A stretch of 64,000 bases of DNA from Lyngbya sp. HA4199-MV5 (GTDB lineage Bacteria; Cyanobacteriota; Cyanobacteriia; Leptolyngbyales; Leptolyngbyaceae). The DNA lies in NCBI GenBank assembly GCA_019359375.1, contig JAHHHL010000002.1, forward strand, positions 183,615-247,614, given 5' to 3'. Position 1 is the stretch's first letter. Each line of letters starts with the position of its first letter. The notes under the pieces were generated by a model, which saw only the letters and a program-made list of their open reading frames with translations, did not search any database and had not been told where the DNA came from. This document shows, in pieces, positions 43,320-52,423 of this stretch. Made by a program: the position numbers and the translations under genes.

Positions 43320-44096
43320 TCAATGACTTCCTGCAAGTTCTCTAAAAATCACAGAGTTCCAGTATGCTAGCTTATTGTCATAGGTGGGAGATTGATTCAT
43401 CAGCCTTTTCCAAGTACCATTTGCTGCACCACTAGGATGAGGAAAATTAAGATGTTTTATGCCAAGATTAGTTTCAATAATACTGTTGGCTGACTCTTTT
43501 CCCCAAGTCACTAAAGCAACAGGACTCATCATTAAAAGCTCTGACTTAAGAGTACTTAAAAATCTTTTTTGATCTACTCTGGGCAGCGTTACACCGTAGT
43601 AAGGGCGATTAGGATCACAGACCCAGACTTTGTAGATATCTGTCAAATAGACTCTATAGCCTAAGTCCAACAAAGTAGTAATCATTTCAAAGTAAAGCTT
43701 AGTGCGCTTGAGGATTTCACGAGAGCCTTTATGGTGCAAACCATAAGGAGTGCCGAGCCTGACTCTCTCATGATCTTGATCACTTTTGGAATCCTGCCCG
43801 AGAATTACGACAGTGGGTTTATCATTCACTCCGTCATCTAACTCGAAAAGGCTTGGTATGTCTACAGCAATCACGGGAGATTTTTTATATGTTTCACAGA
43901 AATCACGATCCTCACTTTGAAAGAAATCCCGCTCTACAAAATGATGAGGTCACCCTTCCTTACTAAAATCGTCGATTATCTTTTGATAAAGTTCTACTAC
44001 TTCTGATTTTGTTGACTTGAAGACATTACAAAGTAATTCGGCTAGTACATCAAACTCTTGATCATTAAAATTTGAGAAGGAGAGAGACCTATTCAT
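43320..44096 (-). pseudogene. Uracil-DNA-glycosylase-superfamily gene with internal TGA
   Basis: The 43320-43874 portion (184 residues from a GTG) has UDG-superfamily features: VVILGQDSKS at the active-site loop, LTDIYKVW, VALVTWGKESANSI and the HPS motif in NFPHPSGAANGTWKRL. The same frame continues upstream to an ATG at 44096 (MNRSLSFSNFNDQEFDVLAELL) and is broken only by a TGA at about 43950-43952, after codon 48. Either a nonsense mutation split one 258-residue protein, or these are a 48-residue gene and a separate UDG-like gene with a GTG start. The catalytic assignment is only at superfamily level. Confidence 0.6.
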
Positions 44097-44194
44097 TACA
44101 AATCACTATTTAATAAAAAGTCTGTTTTAATCCCCTGATTCCAAGGCGAATTTTCTGTAGAGAGCGTTCTTGCTGCTGCTCAACAAGCACTTTA

Positions 44195-44238
44195 TACCGC
44201 AGAGAACATAGAACGGAATCTCTACCTTCTCTGCGGTA
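44195..44238 (-). terminator. 12-bp perfect hairpin after leuA
   Basis: TACCGCAGAGAA (44195-44206) and TTCTCTGCGGTA (44227-44238) form a perfect stem with a 20-nt loop, 17 bp past the leuA stop. There is no T-run, so it may stabilise the 3' end rather than terminate by itself. Confidence 0.5.
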
Positions 44239-44254
44239 AATCGATCGCCCGTTT

Positions 44255-45898
44255 TTAGCTTTCGATCGCCACTGCCCCTTCCACTTTCCTTTCGACCGCA
44301 ACCTTACCTGCCTCATCCTGACGCTGCATCGAAGCATAGAGACGGTTTAGGGCGTTTACGTATGCCTGTGCGGAAGCAACAATGATATCGGTGTTGGCGG
44401 CGTGACCGGAGAAAATGCGATCGCCCTGACGGAGACGGATGGTGACTTCGCCGATCGCGTCGATGCCAGCGGTGACGGATTGTACGGAGAACTCGATCAG
44501 TTCGTTGGGCACATTCACCACACGGTTGATGGCTTTGTAGACGGCATCGACAGGACCTGTGCCCGTAGCGGCATCCGTGAGTTCCTGACCGTCGGGCGTG
44601 CGGATGGCGATCGTGGCGGTGGGGTGGGCGCGATCGCCGCAGGAGACCTGCACCAGTTCCAGGCGAAACAGGTCGGGAGCCTGCTGGATTTCGTCGTTGA
44701 CGATCGCTTCCAGATCCCAATCGGTTACGTCTTTCTTCTTGTCTGCCAGTTCCTTGAAGCGGACAAAGGCTTTGTTGAGTTCCTGATCGGCAAGGTCAAA
44801 GCCCAACTCTTTGAGGCGCGATCGAAAGGCGTTGCGTCCCGATAGTTTGCCCAGCACGATCTGATTATCGGTCAGCCCAATGGATTGAGCGTCCATGATT
44901 TCGTAGGTCAGGCGATTTTTCAGCACGCCATCCTGGTGAATGCCCGATTCATGAGCAAAGGCATTGGCACCGACGATCGCTTTATTCGGCTGCACCAGCA
45001 TTCCTGTCAGGTTTGACACTAGGCGAGAGGTTTTATAAATCTGGCGCGTATCAATGTTCGTCAGTGGTGCTTCCGAATCGACGGGACGACCCAAAAAGGG
45101 ATTGAAGTACTGCCGTCGGACGTGCAGACCCATGACCAGTTCTTCCAGTGCGGCATTTCCCGCCCGTTCGCCAATGCCATTGATGGTACATTCGAGCTGC
45201 CGTGCGCCGTTTTTCACCGCTTCCAGGAAGTTGGCGACGGCAAGACCCAAATCGTTGTGTCCGTGAACGGAGATGATCGCCTGGTCAATATTCGGCACGT
45301 TCTCCTTGATGCCGCGAATCAACGCGCCAAATTCCGCAGGCGTGGTGTAGCCAACGGTATCGGGTATATTGACGGTGGTGGCACCTGCCGCGATCGCCCG
45401 TTCCAGCACTTGATAGAGAAATTCTGGATCGGAGCGTCCCGCATCTTCGGGGGAAAATTCTACATCGTTGACGAAGGACTTGGCGTAGGCGACCATTTCA
45501 CCCGCGATCGACAGCACTTCGGCGCGGGATTTCTTCAGCTTGTACTGCAAGTGAATGTCTGACGTAGCAATAAAAGTGTGAATCCGAGAGCGAAACGCAG
45601 GTTTCAATGCGTCTGCTGCTGCCTTAATGTCGTTGTGAGTCGTCCGTGCCAAACCACAGATAATGGGACCACTCTCTACGCCGACGACTTCCGCAATCTT
45701 CTGCACTGCTTCAAAGTCGCCAGGGCTGGAGTAGGGAAACCCAGCTTCAATCACATCTACACCCAGTCGCGCAAGCTGCCGTGCGATCGTGAGTTTTTCG
45801 TCAATGTTAAGCGCCGCACCGGGAGCCTGTTCGCCGTCCCGGAGTGTGGTGTCGAAAATAATGACGCGATCGTGATTGGGCTGTGGTTGAGTTTCCAT
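44255..45898 (-). CDS. leuA: 2-isopropylmalate synthase
   Basis: LeuA condenses acetyl-CoA with 2-oxoisovalerate in the first step of leucine biosynthesis. From the ATG at 45898 it has about 547 residues. The HMGL-like TIM barrel has [13 protein letters not shown] and the metal-binding HGHND; the C-terminal LeuA dimer domain, the site of leucine feedback, follows ([19 protein letters not shown]). The frame is open upstream to 45937, but [18 protein letters not shown] is the usual type of start. Confidence 0.96.
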   Translation of the reverse strand: METQPQPNHDRVIIFDTTLRDGEQAPGAALNIDEKLTIARQLARLGVDVIEAGFPYSSPGDFEAVQKIAEVVGVESGPIICGLARTTHNDIKAAADALKPAFRSRIHTFIATSDIHLQYKLKKSRAEVLSIAGEMVAYAKSFVNDVEFSPEDAGRSDPEFLYQVLERAIAAGATTVNIPDTVGYTTPAEFGALIRGIKENVPNIDQAIISVHGHNDLGLAVANFLEAVKNGARQLECTINGIGERAGNAALEELVMGLHVRRQYFNPFLGRPVDSEAPLTNIDTRQIYKTSRLVSNLTGMLVQPNKAIVGANAFAHESGIHQDGVLKNRLTYEIMDAQSIGLTDNQIVLGKLSGRNAFRSRLKELGFDLADQELNKAFVRFKELADKKKDVTDWDLEAIVNDEIQQAPDLFRLELVQVSCGDRAHPTATIAIRTPDGQELTDAATGTGPVDAVYKAINRVVNVPNELIEFSVQSVTAGIDAIGEVTIRLRQGDRIFSGHAANTDIIVASAQAYVNALNRLYASMQRQDEAGKVAVERKVEGAVAIES

Positions 45899-45944
45899 AA
45901 GTAAAGATTCCTGCTGTCTTGCAAGCGACAATATCACTATTCTA

Positions 45945-46085
45945 GAAGTTGTTGGTTGTTAGTTGTTGGTTGTTAGAAGGCAGGGAGAGCGGAGGGGCTG
46001 GGGGAGCCGAGGGAGCCGGGGCAGCAGCATTAATTCAAAACTCAAAACTCCCACTCCTCTCCCCTCACTCCTCTCCCTTCACCTT
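45945..46085. repeat. STRR block between the LabA-like gene and leuA
   Basis: TTGTTAG/TTGGTTG units, GGGGGAGCCGAGGGAGC-type units, AACTCAAA units and ACTCCTC units. It fills almost the entire gap. Confidence 0.8.
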
Positions 46086-46086
46086 C

Positions 46087-46605
46087 CTAATAATCTGCTT
46101 TTTCGATTTCCTTGCGGATAGCATTCAGGTCGATGTAGCGATCGGTCACATTCCGCAACTCGCGAGCGATCATGCCTTCCGTAGAAACAACGGTAATGTG
46201 GGTATTTTTGGAGCGCAGGAGTTCGATCGCGCGTTCAAAATCGCCATCACCGCTAAAGAGAATCACGCGGTTATACTGCTCAACGGTATTGAACATATCA
46301 ACCACGATTTCAATATCTAGGTTTGCTTTTTGCGAGTAGCGACCGGAATTATCGTCATAGTATTCTTTTAAAATTTTGGTTCTCACCGTATAACCCAGGC
46401 TAATCAACGCGTCTCTAAACCCTCGTTGATCCTGAGGATCTTTCAGCCCTGTATACCAAAACGCGTTGATCAAGCTTACATCTGGATCATGGGTGAAGTG
46501 CTCTAGCACTCGCTTTGGATCGAAAAACCAGCCATTTTTTTGTTGAGCATAGAACATATTGTTCCCGTCTACAAAAATAGAAAGACGACTCGTTGCATAA
46601 GTCAT
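46087..46605 (-). CDS. NYN/PIN-like domain protein (LabA/DUF88 family)
   Basis: From the ATG at 46605 the protein has about 172 residues. IFVDGNNMFYAQQK and IEIVVDMFNTVEQYNRVILFSGDGDFERAIELL contain the acidic residues of the NYN nuclease fold (Asp in VDGNN, D-x-F/M, SGDGDF). LabA in Synechococcus takes part in feedback of the circadian clock through KaiC-dependent expression; other members are putative RNases. The codons before ATG (to a TTG at 46659) are AT-rich leader. Confidence 0.88.
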   Translation of the reverse strand: MTYATSRLSIFVDGNNMFYAQQKNGWFFDPKRVLEHFTHDPDVSLINAFWYTGLKDPQDQRGFRDALISLGYTVRTKILKEYYDDNSGRYSQKANLDIEIVVDMFNTVEQYNRVILFSGDGDFERAIELLRSKNTHITVVSTEGMIARELRNVTDRYIDLNAIRKEIEKADY

Positions 46606-46659
46606 AGAAACTAAAGACCTAGAATTTGTAGAAAATAAATGAATAACTAATTGTAACAA

Positions 46660-47129
46660 CTCATTTTAGAGTCGTTACTCCACCAACACGACCGTCATCA
46701 AGCAATGACTTAGCAAACACGAGCAAGGAAAGTTCAACCGAAAGGTTGTTCACAAGCAATTCTAAGACCTTGCTCTGCAGCTCCACCCATCAAATACTGT
46801 GCAAATGCCAGCTTTAGGCAAAAAAGCATCCTCCTAGAGGAGGATTTTACCATCTAGAACATTTATTAAGTTGCGTGGCTACAGTCATCATAAAAACATC
46901 AATTAAGCCGTTAAATAGCATTCTTTAATGGTCAAATTCAAGGAAAAGTCACGCTATATTTCTACGATCGCAAGATAAAGACAGAGAATTTAAAGCATTT
47001 GAATCTCCTTATTATTGCAAAAAAGTTCAGACTCTGCCCTGTTAAACTCATCTAGAGTCACTACGTTTAGACACTAAAACCCCAATCGTTCTTTGTCATC
47101 GAGAATAGATAGTATTTTAGCTGGGTAGC
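46660..47129. other. 470-bp spacer, terminator but no gene
   Basis: AT-rich compared with its surroundings. It holds the 18-bp hairpin at 46828-46845 and otherwise nothing I can identify. The LabA-like promoter probably lies near 46610-46700. Confidence 0.5.
46821..46848 (-). terminator. Rho-independent terminator-like hairpin
   Basis: The perfect 18-bp palindrome ATCCTCCTAGAGGAGGAT (46828-46845) is followed on the minus strand by GCTTTTTT. It lies about 285 bp past the helicase stop codon and could also work weakly on the plus strand (TTTT). Confidence 0.65.
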
Positions 47130-48647
47130 TCAGTCACCATCAGAAAGCTCTTCCGCAGCCTCAGTTACGTCCTCGCTCCAAGCTGACTGAGGCTCGGCAG
47201 CACGAGGCATAGCAGGCACAATCGTGGGATAGCCGATTGCAGGCGGCACCAATTCTAACTGTCTAGTCTGAGTGCGGGCAGGCTGACCTTGACGACGACG
47301 AGACACATTTTCTTCATTGGTGTCTTCTGCTACCACCTCATAAAGTATTGCTAGTTTGTCAGGCGTTTTGCCCTTTCGTAGCACTCGCCCCAGTCGTTGA
47401 ATATGCTCACGGGTAGAGCCTGTGCCTGAGAGGACGATCGCCACACTTGCATCAGGGACATCTACGCCTTCGTTGAGCACCCGCGATGCCACTAACGCCC
47501 GATAGTCGCCTGCTTTGAATTTCGCCAAAATGTCGTGCCGCTCCTTGACCCCTGTTTGATGCGTGATGGCAGGAATCAAGAACTCCTGAGAAATGCGATA
47601 CACGGTTGCATTGTCATCCGTAAAGATGAGCGTGCGATCGGGATAATGAGTTGCCAGTAAATCGGCGAGAACCCGCAGTTTACCCTCAGTACCAAAGGCG
47701 ATCGCCCGCGCTTCTCGATGGGCTAGCATGGCTCTTCGTCCGGCTGGCGAACGGGCGCTTGCCTGCACAAACCGCTGCCAGCCCTGCACGGAACCCAAGA
47801 AAATTTTGGACTCTTGCAGAAACTGATTCCGCACGTTCATTAATTCGTCGTAGCGATCGCGCTCTTGCTCAGACAACCTCACTCGAATTTGTACCGCTTT
47901 GTGCTTGGCAAGCGTCGTGCCTGACAGTTCCTCCGCACTTTTGCGATAAATTTCTGCGCCAATCAGGGTGTATAAATCTTCGTGTTTCCCATCAGGGCGA
48001 TCGGGTGTGGCGGTCAGTCCTAAGCGGTAGGGCGCGATCGCGTACTCAGCAATCACTCGATTAAAATCACTGGGCAAGTGATGGCATTCATCAAAAATCA
48101 GCAGGGCGTACTGATTACCCAGCGTTTCAGCATGGATGGCAGCGCTGTCATAGGTCGAGACGAGAATCGGTGTGCGATCTCTAGAACCGCCACCCAGCAA
48201 ACCAATTTCAACATCCGGAAAGGCGGCGACGAGATGGGCATACCATTGATGCATCAAATCCAACGTCGGCACCATAACGAGTGTGCTGCGTTTGGTCGCC
48301 TGCATTGCCATTTGCGCCAAATAAGTTTTGCCAGCCGCCGTTGGTAAGACGACTAAGCCCATGCGTCCTGCACCCACCCAGGCAGCCAGGGCTTCCTGTT
48401 GATGAGGATAAGGCTCCATTTCTACCTTGGGAACAAGTTCAACATCCTGAAAGGCTTTTGCCCGATCGTCCAGTTCTGTTCCCGCGGCCCGCATTGCCAG
48501 CACCAAATTACGGTACTGCATCGCTGGAATGCGAAACCGCTCCACACGATCGTCCCACGTCGCAAAATCTACCCATTCTTTGCCGCGCGGCGGTGGATGG
48601 AGAATGAGCGTGCCGCGATCGTAAGAAAGGGTAGGAGTCCGAGCCAT
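47130..48647 (-). CDS. Superfamily 2 DEAD/DEAH-box helicase (XPB/COG1061-like)
   Basis: The 505-residue helicase has a Q-motif-like PYPHQQEALAAWVG, Walker A LPTAAGKTY with K107, Walker B DECHH at 186-190, motif III LTATPDRPDG, motif V VASRVLNEGVDVPDAS and motif VI QRLGRVLRKGK. The acidic C-terminal tail is not conserved. It is probably a DNA repair or nucleic-acid remodelling helicase. A MITE family A copy ends 11 bp upstream of its start codon and therefore occupies its promoter. Confidence 0.92.
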   Translation of the reverse strand: MARTPTLSYDRGTLILHPPPRGKEWVDFATWDDRVERFRIPAMQYRNLVLAMRAAGTELDDRAKAFQDVELVPKVEMEPYPHQQEALAAWVGAGRMGLVVLPTAAGKTYLAQMAMQATKRSTLVMVPTLDLMHQWYAHLVAAFPDVEIGLLGGGSRDRTPILVSTYDSAAIHAETLGNQYALLIFDECHHLPSDFNRVIAEYAIAPYRLGLTATPDRPDGKHEDLYTLIGAEIYRKSAEELSGTTLAKHKAVQIRVRLSEQERDRYDELMNVRNQFLQESKIFLGSVQGWQRFVQASARSPAGRRAMLAHREARAIAFGTEGKLRVLADLLATHYPDRTLIFTDDNATVYRISQEFLIPAITHQTGVKERHDILAKFKAGDYRALVASRVLNEGVDVPDASVAIVLSGTGSTREHIQRLGRVLRKGKTPDKLAILYEVVAEDTNEENVSRRRQGQPARTQTRQLELVPPAIGYPTIVPAMPRAAEPQSAWSEDVTEAAEELSDGD

Positions 48648-48658
48648 AAGCGTTTTAT

Positions 48659-48788
48659 CTAGGGGCTGTCAGCAAGGATGACTAAACGTGACTTACAGCA
48701 AGGGTTCAGCCTCTAGCCTTGTGTGTTGGGACGGGCGCGACCATGCTGATACTAAAGATTTCGGAGCTGCATTGACGACGCGCCCTAA
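48659..48788 (-). mobile_element. MITE family A, copy 3 (130 bp, inverted)
   Basis: Inverted relative to the other copies. CTAG is at 48659-48662 and CTAA at 48785-48788. It lies in the gap between the Uma2 and helicase genes, and its target site forms the stop codon of the Uma2 gene. Confidence 0.78.
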
Positions 48789-49648
48789 GCATCGGGATCA
48801 ATGCCCATCGCTCTGAGCCGTTCTGCCAGTTGTGCCACTCTAACTTCTGCTTGCTCAGCCCGTTGGCGTTCTTGCTCAGCCCGTTGGTGTTCTTGCTCAG
48901 CTCGTTGGTGTTCTTGCTCAGCCCGTTGGCGTTCTTGGTCTGCATTTTCGGCTCCCGTAGGAACGACCGTACCATCGGCATGGCACCAACGCAACCATTG
49001 GTCTTGCTTACCTTCAAACGTGCCATGCCAAAGCGTGAAACCAATGCCGATCGCCTCTAACCAGGATGAGGATAGTTCCTGATAGCGCCCCGCTCGTAGT
49101 TCAAACGATCGCACCAGCACATTGCCTAGCCGCTGAAGTGGGTCAAATACAAGGTAGTACGCCACCCCCATACGTGCATAGTCATTAAGTTTGCTGCCTA
49201 ATTCGTTCCCTTCTTTGTTGGAGACAATTTCGATCACGACATCCGGCGGCTTGCCAAATTCCCAGACAAAATAGGTGCGGTTTTTCTTTTCACGCCAATC
49301 TTGAGGTACTTCAACATCGAGACTGAGAAACACATCGGGGACGAGCGGTGGCTGACGCACAGCATAAAATACGCCGACATTGGCTGCCAGTAGAAACGAT
49401 CGCCCACCCAACAAAGCAGCGTTGCTATAGAGTGGCTCAGTGAGCAATCGCTGCTGCTTTTCAGAAATAAGATTGTCCACAGGTACATCGTCCTCGATCA
49501 CCAGCTTGCTGATATCTGGCAGCAGATCAGCGTCGATCAGAATATCCGGGTCATTATCTTCGATCGCCAACTCACTGATATCTGGCAACAGATCAGCGTC
49601 GATCGCCACTTCTGGAGACATTTGCAGTTCCTCTTGTGTTACCTGCAA
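48785..49648 (-). CDS. Uma2-family endonuclease-like protein with C-terminal minisatellite repeat
   Basis: The 287-residue protein has a PD-(D/E)xK-like core: PDVVIEIVSNKEGNELGSKLNDYARMGVAYYLVFDP. Uma2 proteins are widespread and multi-copy in cyanobacteria; their substrate is unknown. The N-terminus holds an internal duplication (IDADLLPDISELAIEDNDPD twice). The C-terminus is a charged coiled coil of tandem RAEQEHQ/RAEQERQ units encoded by 21-bp repeats. AAGAGGA upstream of the ATG fits a ribosome-binding site. The stop codon TAG is created by the CTAG/CTAA target of the adjacent MITE. Confidence 0.85.
   Translation of the reverse strand: MQVTQEELQMSPEVAIDADLLPDISELAIEDNDPDILIDADLLPDISKLVIEDDVPVDNLISEKQQRLLTEPLYSNAALLGGRSFLLAANVGVFYAVRQPPLVPDVFLSLDVEVPQDWREKKNRTYFVWEFGKPPDVVIEIVSNKEGNELGSKLNDYARMGVAYYLVFDPLQRLGNVLVRSFELRAGRYQELSSSWLEAIGIGFTLWHGTFEGKQDQWLRWCHADGTVVPTGAENADQERQRAEQEHQRAEQEHQRAEQERQRAEQAEVRVAQLAERLRAMGIDPDA
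48848..48945. repeat. 21-bp coding minisatellite in the Uma2 gene
   Basis: About four to five tandem units of TTCTTGCTCAGCCCGTTGGCG and variants, encoding the QRAEQEH heptad. The heptad period suits a coiled coil. Confidence 0.8.
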
Positions 49649-49659
49649 TAGTAGCGGAA

Positions 49660-49950
49660 ATTGAGGAGGGGGGAGGGATGTGAAGGATAAAGGATGAAGG
49701 CTAAAGGCTAAAAAGAAAAATGAGGGATGAGGGATGAGGGATGAAGGATGAAGGATAAAAGACTGATAAGTAGAGAGAAGTAAGGAGTCAGGAGCCAGAA
49801 GTCAGAATAAACTCAAAACTCAAAATGCTCCCCCTGCTCCCTCTGCTTCCCTTGCCTCCGCCCCTGCTTCCCTTGCCTCCCCTGCTTCCCTTGCCTCCGC
49901 CCCTGCTTCCCCTGCCCTCCAACAATTAACACCAACAACCAACAACCTCT
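49660..49950. repeat. STRR block upstream of the MocA-like gene
   Basis: About 290 bp with GGATGAA/GGGATGA units, AGTCAGG units, AACTCAAA units, CTGCTTCCCTTGCCTCC units (14-bp super-period) and AACAACC units. It covers the divergent promoter region of the Uma2 and oxidoreductase genes. Confidence 0.85.
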
Positions 49951-49955
49951 TCCAC

Positions 49956-51050
49956 ATGGTTTCTTCTACTCAACCGACTATTGGTGTCGCGATCGTCGGC
50001 ACAGGCTTTGGGCAAAAGGTACATATCCCGGGTTTTCAGGCGCATCCTCGAACGCAGATTGTAGCGGTGTATCATCGCGATCGCGCCAGAGCAGAGGCGA
50101 TCGCGCAGCAATACCAGATTCCTCAGGCGTGCCAGACCCTTGAAGAGGTTGTGGCGCTGCCTGCGGTACAAGGGGTCAGCATCTCGACACCGCCGTTTCT
50201 GCACTATGAGCAGGCAAAAACGGCTTTAAATGCTGGCAAACATCTGTTACTGGAAAAACCAACCGCCCTATCAACCAGGGAAGCCGCTGATTTGCAGGTA
50301 TTAGCACAAGCAAAGGGCGCGATCGCCAACCTCAATTTTGAGTTTCGCTGCATTCCAACCTGGATGCGGCTGTCGGAACTCTTTGCAGAAGGCTATGTCG
50401 GCAAGCCACGGCTGATTAAGGTGGATTGGCTTGTGCCAAGTCGAGCTGATGCCTCTCGTCCCTGGAACTGGTATGCGCGTAAAGATCAAGGTGGTGGCGC
50501 ACTGGGCGCGATCGGTTCCCATACCTTTGACTACATCGCCTGGTTGTTTGGTTCAGTGAAACAGATCTCCGCTCGACTGAGTGTGTCTGTGCCTGAGCGT
50601 CCTGACCCCGCCAGTGGTCAACTTAAGTCTGTGGATGCGGATGATGTTTGCATGATTCTATTGGAGTTGGCAGATGGCACTCCCTGTCAACTCTGCCTGA
50701 GTGCTGCCACCTATCAGGGACGGGGGCATTGGGTGGAAGTGTATGGCGATCGGGGCACGCTTGTTCTCGGCAGCAGCAACCAGAAAGATTACGTCCACGG
50801 CTTTAAGCTCTGGGGCAGTCACTTGGGCGAACCATTAAAGGAGCTAGATATTCCCAAACATCTGGAGTTTCCTGAAACCTTTCAGGATGGTCGCATTGCC
50901 CCTTTTGTGCGGATCGTCGATCGCTGGGTACAGGGCATTGACACCGGACGGGCGATCGCCCCAACGTTGGAAGATGGCGTATACGCTCAACGCCTGATGG
51001 ATCTGGCGCACGAGTCTAATGAAACTGGACGCTGGCTGAAAGTAGAGTAA
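49956..51050 (+). CDS. Gfo/Idh/MocA-family NAD(P)-dependent oxidoreductase
   Basis: The 364-residue protein has the Rossmann motif GVAIVGTGFGQKVHIPGF, the family EKP motif in HLLLEKPTALS, and the C-terminal domain segment GGGALGAIGSHTFDYIAWLFG with the catalytic-type His. It probably oxidises or reduces a sugar or cyclitol; the substrate is unknown. Confidence 0.92.
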   Translation: MVSSTQPTIGVAIVGTGFGQKVHIPGFQAHPRTQIVAVYHRDRARAEAIAQQYQIPQACQTLEEVVALPAVQGVSISTPPFLHYEQAKTALNAGKHLLLEKPTALSTREAADLQVLAQAKGAIANLNFEFRCIPTWMRLSELFAEGYVGKPRLIKVDWLVPSRADASRPWNWYARKDQGGGALGAIGSHTFDYIAWLFGSVKQISARLSVSVPERPDPASGQLKSVDADDVCMILLELADGTPCQLCLSAATYQGRGHWVEVYGDRGTLVLGSSNQKDYVHGFKLWGSHLGEPLKELDIPKHLEFPETFQDGRIAPFVRIVDRWVQGIDTGRAIAPTLEDGVYAQRLMDLAHESNETGRWLKVE

Positions 51051-51405
51051 GAAAGTATTAGTTGGGACTGACGCAGTTGAAGCGTGAAGTCTCGGTCCCC
51101 CCAGGGCGTGCTTTAAAGCCCTCGATCCTCCCCAACCTCCTAAACCCCTTCGGGGATGCGCCAAGGCGTAGAAAAAGGAGGGAGCCAGACGGTTCAAAGT
51201 CCCCCTTTTGTAGCTTGCTTTCCGTAGGGTATGCTAGGGCGCGTCATCAATTAACTCTAAAAGCTTGCGGTATCAGCATCATCGCGCCCGTCCCAACACA
51301 CCAGGCTAGGGGCTGGAACCCTTGCTATCAGTGATATGTAGTCGTAATTGATGACAGCCCCTAAGCCCCTACGGTTTGCGGGTATTGATTTTTCTGGAAA
51401 TCTCC
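51051..51405. other. Repeat-filled intergenic region
   Basis: It contains a hairpin-forming stretch (AAAAAGGAGGGA at about 51171-51183 with TCCCCCTTTT near 51200), a REP-like fragment TAGCTTGCTTTCCGTAGGGT (51211-51230), and the MITE copy that follows it directly. No gene is supported. Confidence 0.6.
51234..51364 (+). mobile_element. MITE family A, copy 2 (131 bp)
   Basis: Same length as copy 1. It is flanked by CTAG (51234) and CTAA (51361), with ends GGCGCGTCATCAATTA and, inverted, GGGCTGTCATCAATTA. It follows directly after a REP-like fragment, so it may have inserted into another repeat. Confidence 0.8.
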
Positions 51406-52191
51406 TTAAAACTCAAAGATTGCCCAATCGGGTTCGCGGTAGTAGTGGGTCATGTCGTCAAACTTGCGTAATTCTGCTCGATCGACCCAAAACGCTTGGG
51501 GTTCCTGCTCCAGCCATTGCTGATTCAGTTGCACAAAGCTGTCACCCAGCGTCACGAGCGCCTCAGGGGAAGGAATGGTGCCAAAATAACCCAGCGTGAT
51601 GTGAGGGGTAAAGTAATACTGTTGCTCAATGCCTAGCCCAATCAAATCGGAGTTCTGAAAAATCGCTCGGCGGAGCTTCAGAGCCCGATCGTAGGAGTGT
51701 TCGTCTGTGGGTGCCAGACACACCGCGATCGCCCGTGGCATGACCATCAACCCCAGCGCTTGAAACTGAAGTGGTTTGCCTTCAGACATTGGGTGAGATT
51801 GCCGAAAAATCGTCGCAATCTGCTCTTGAAGCTGTCCTTCAAACCCAGGCTTTTCCTGGCTGGCATCGCGGAAGGCACTATCCCAAATTAAATCTGCCAC
51901 TGTAAGATGAAAGCTTTCCGGCGGCACAGGCACAAATAAATCACTACCCAGCTTGTGCAAAAGCTGCTGCTGATACTGCGTCAGGCTCTCGTGCAGTCCC
52001 ACATTTTTAGTATCTTCATTTCCGGGCGGTGTTGCAATGGTATAGCCCGGAAACGGAGCTGGTTTGTGTCCGCTTGCCGGGTCGCGCTGAAACTTGGGAG
52101 ATTCCTGAAGATGCTGCACCTGAGACCGATACGTTTCCGGTAGGATCAAACGCATCGCCCGGTTCAGGTAAGTCTGGTAGTTCTCGTCCAA
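51406..52191 (-). CDS. DUF1868-type 2H phosphoesterase
   Basis: The 261-residue protein has two H-x-T motifs, FHLTVADL and PHITLGYF, forming the 2H phosphoesterase active site shared with 2'-5' RNA ligase and cyclic phosphodiesterases. DUF1868 members probably act on cyclic phosphates or RNA ends. No operon partner is visible. Confidence 0.83.
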   Translation of the reverse strand: MDENYQTYLNRAMRLILPETYRSQVQHLQESPKFQRDPASGHKPAPFPGYTIATPPGNEDTKNVGLHESLTQYQQQLLHKLGSDLFVPVPPESFHLTVADLIWDSAFRDASQEKPGFEGQLQEQIATIFRQSHPMSEGKPLQFQALGLMVMPRAIAVCLAPTDEHSYDRALKLRRAIFQNSDLIGLGIEQQYYFTPHITLGYFGTIPSPEALVTLGDSFVQLNQQWLEQEPQAFWVDRAELRKFDDMTHYYREPDWAIFEF

Positions 52192-52409
52192 TGTCGATCG
52201 CCTCGCAAGATTAATTCATCATATCTATGACTGGGTGCTTCAGAGACTGGGTGCTTCAGAAAGCCGCTGCATCTAGCCATGCTCAGGCGCTGACCGACGT
52301 TCGCCGCAACCCAGCCTGCCAACGCCAGCCTTCAAAAAGATTTGATCCCCACCATAATCTAAAGCCAATTGGACAGGATTGCTAGGACAATACAATTACA
52401 GGCGAGAAC

Positions 52410-52416
52410 AGGAGGT
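52410..52416 (+). promoter_or_regulatory. Strong ribosome-binding site of holA
   Basis: AGGAGGT seven bases before the ATG at 52424. It fixes that codon as the start rather than the upstream in-frame codon at 52379. Confidence 0.85.
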
Positions 52417-52423
52417 ATTCAAA

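Noticed and set aside
44313..44720. 135-residue ORF overlapping leuA
   Set aside because: His/Arg-rich alternate frame of the conserved LeuA C-terminal domain.
48706..49044. 112-residue ORF at the end of the Uma2 gene running into the MITE
   Set aside because: It is another frame of the 21-bp minisatellite (LSKNTNG repeats) plus MITE sequence; the Uma2 frame continues from a conserved domain.
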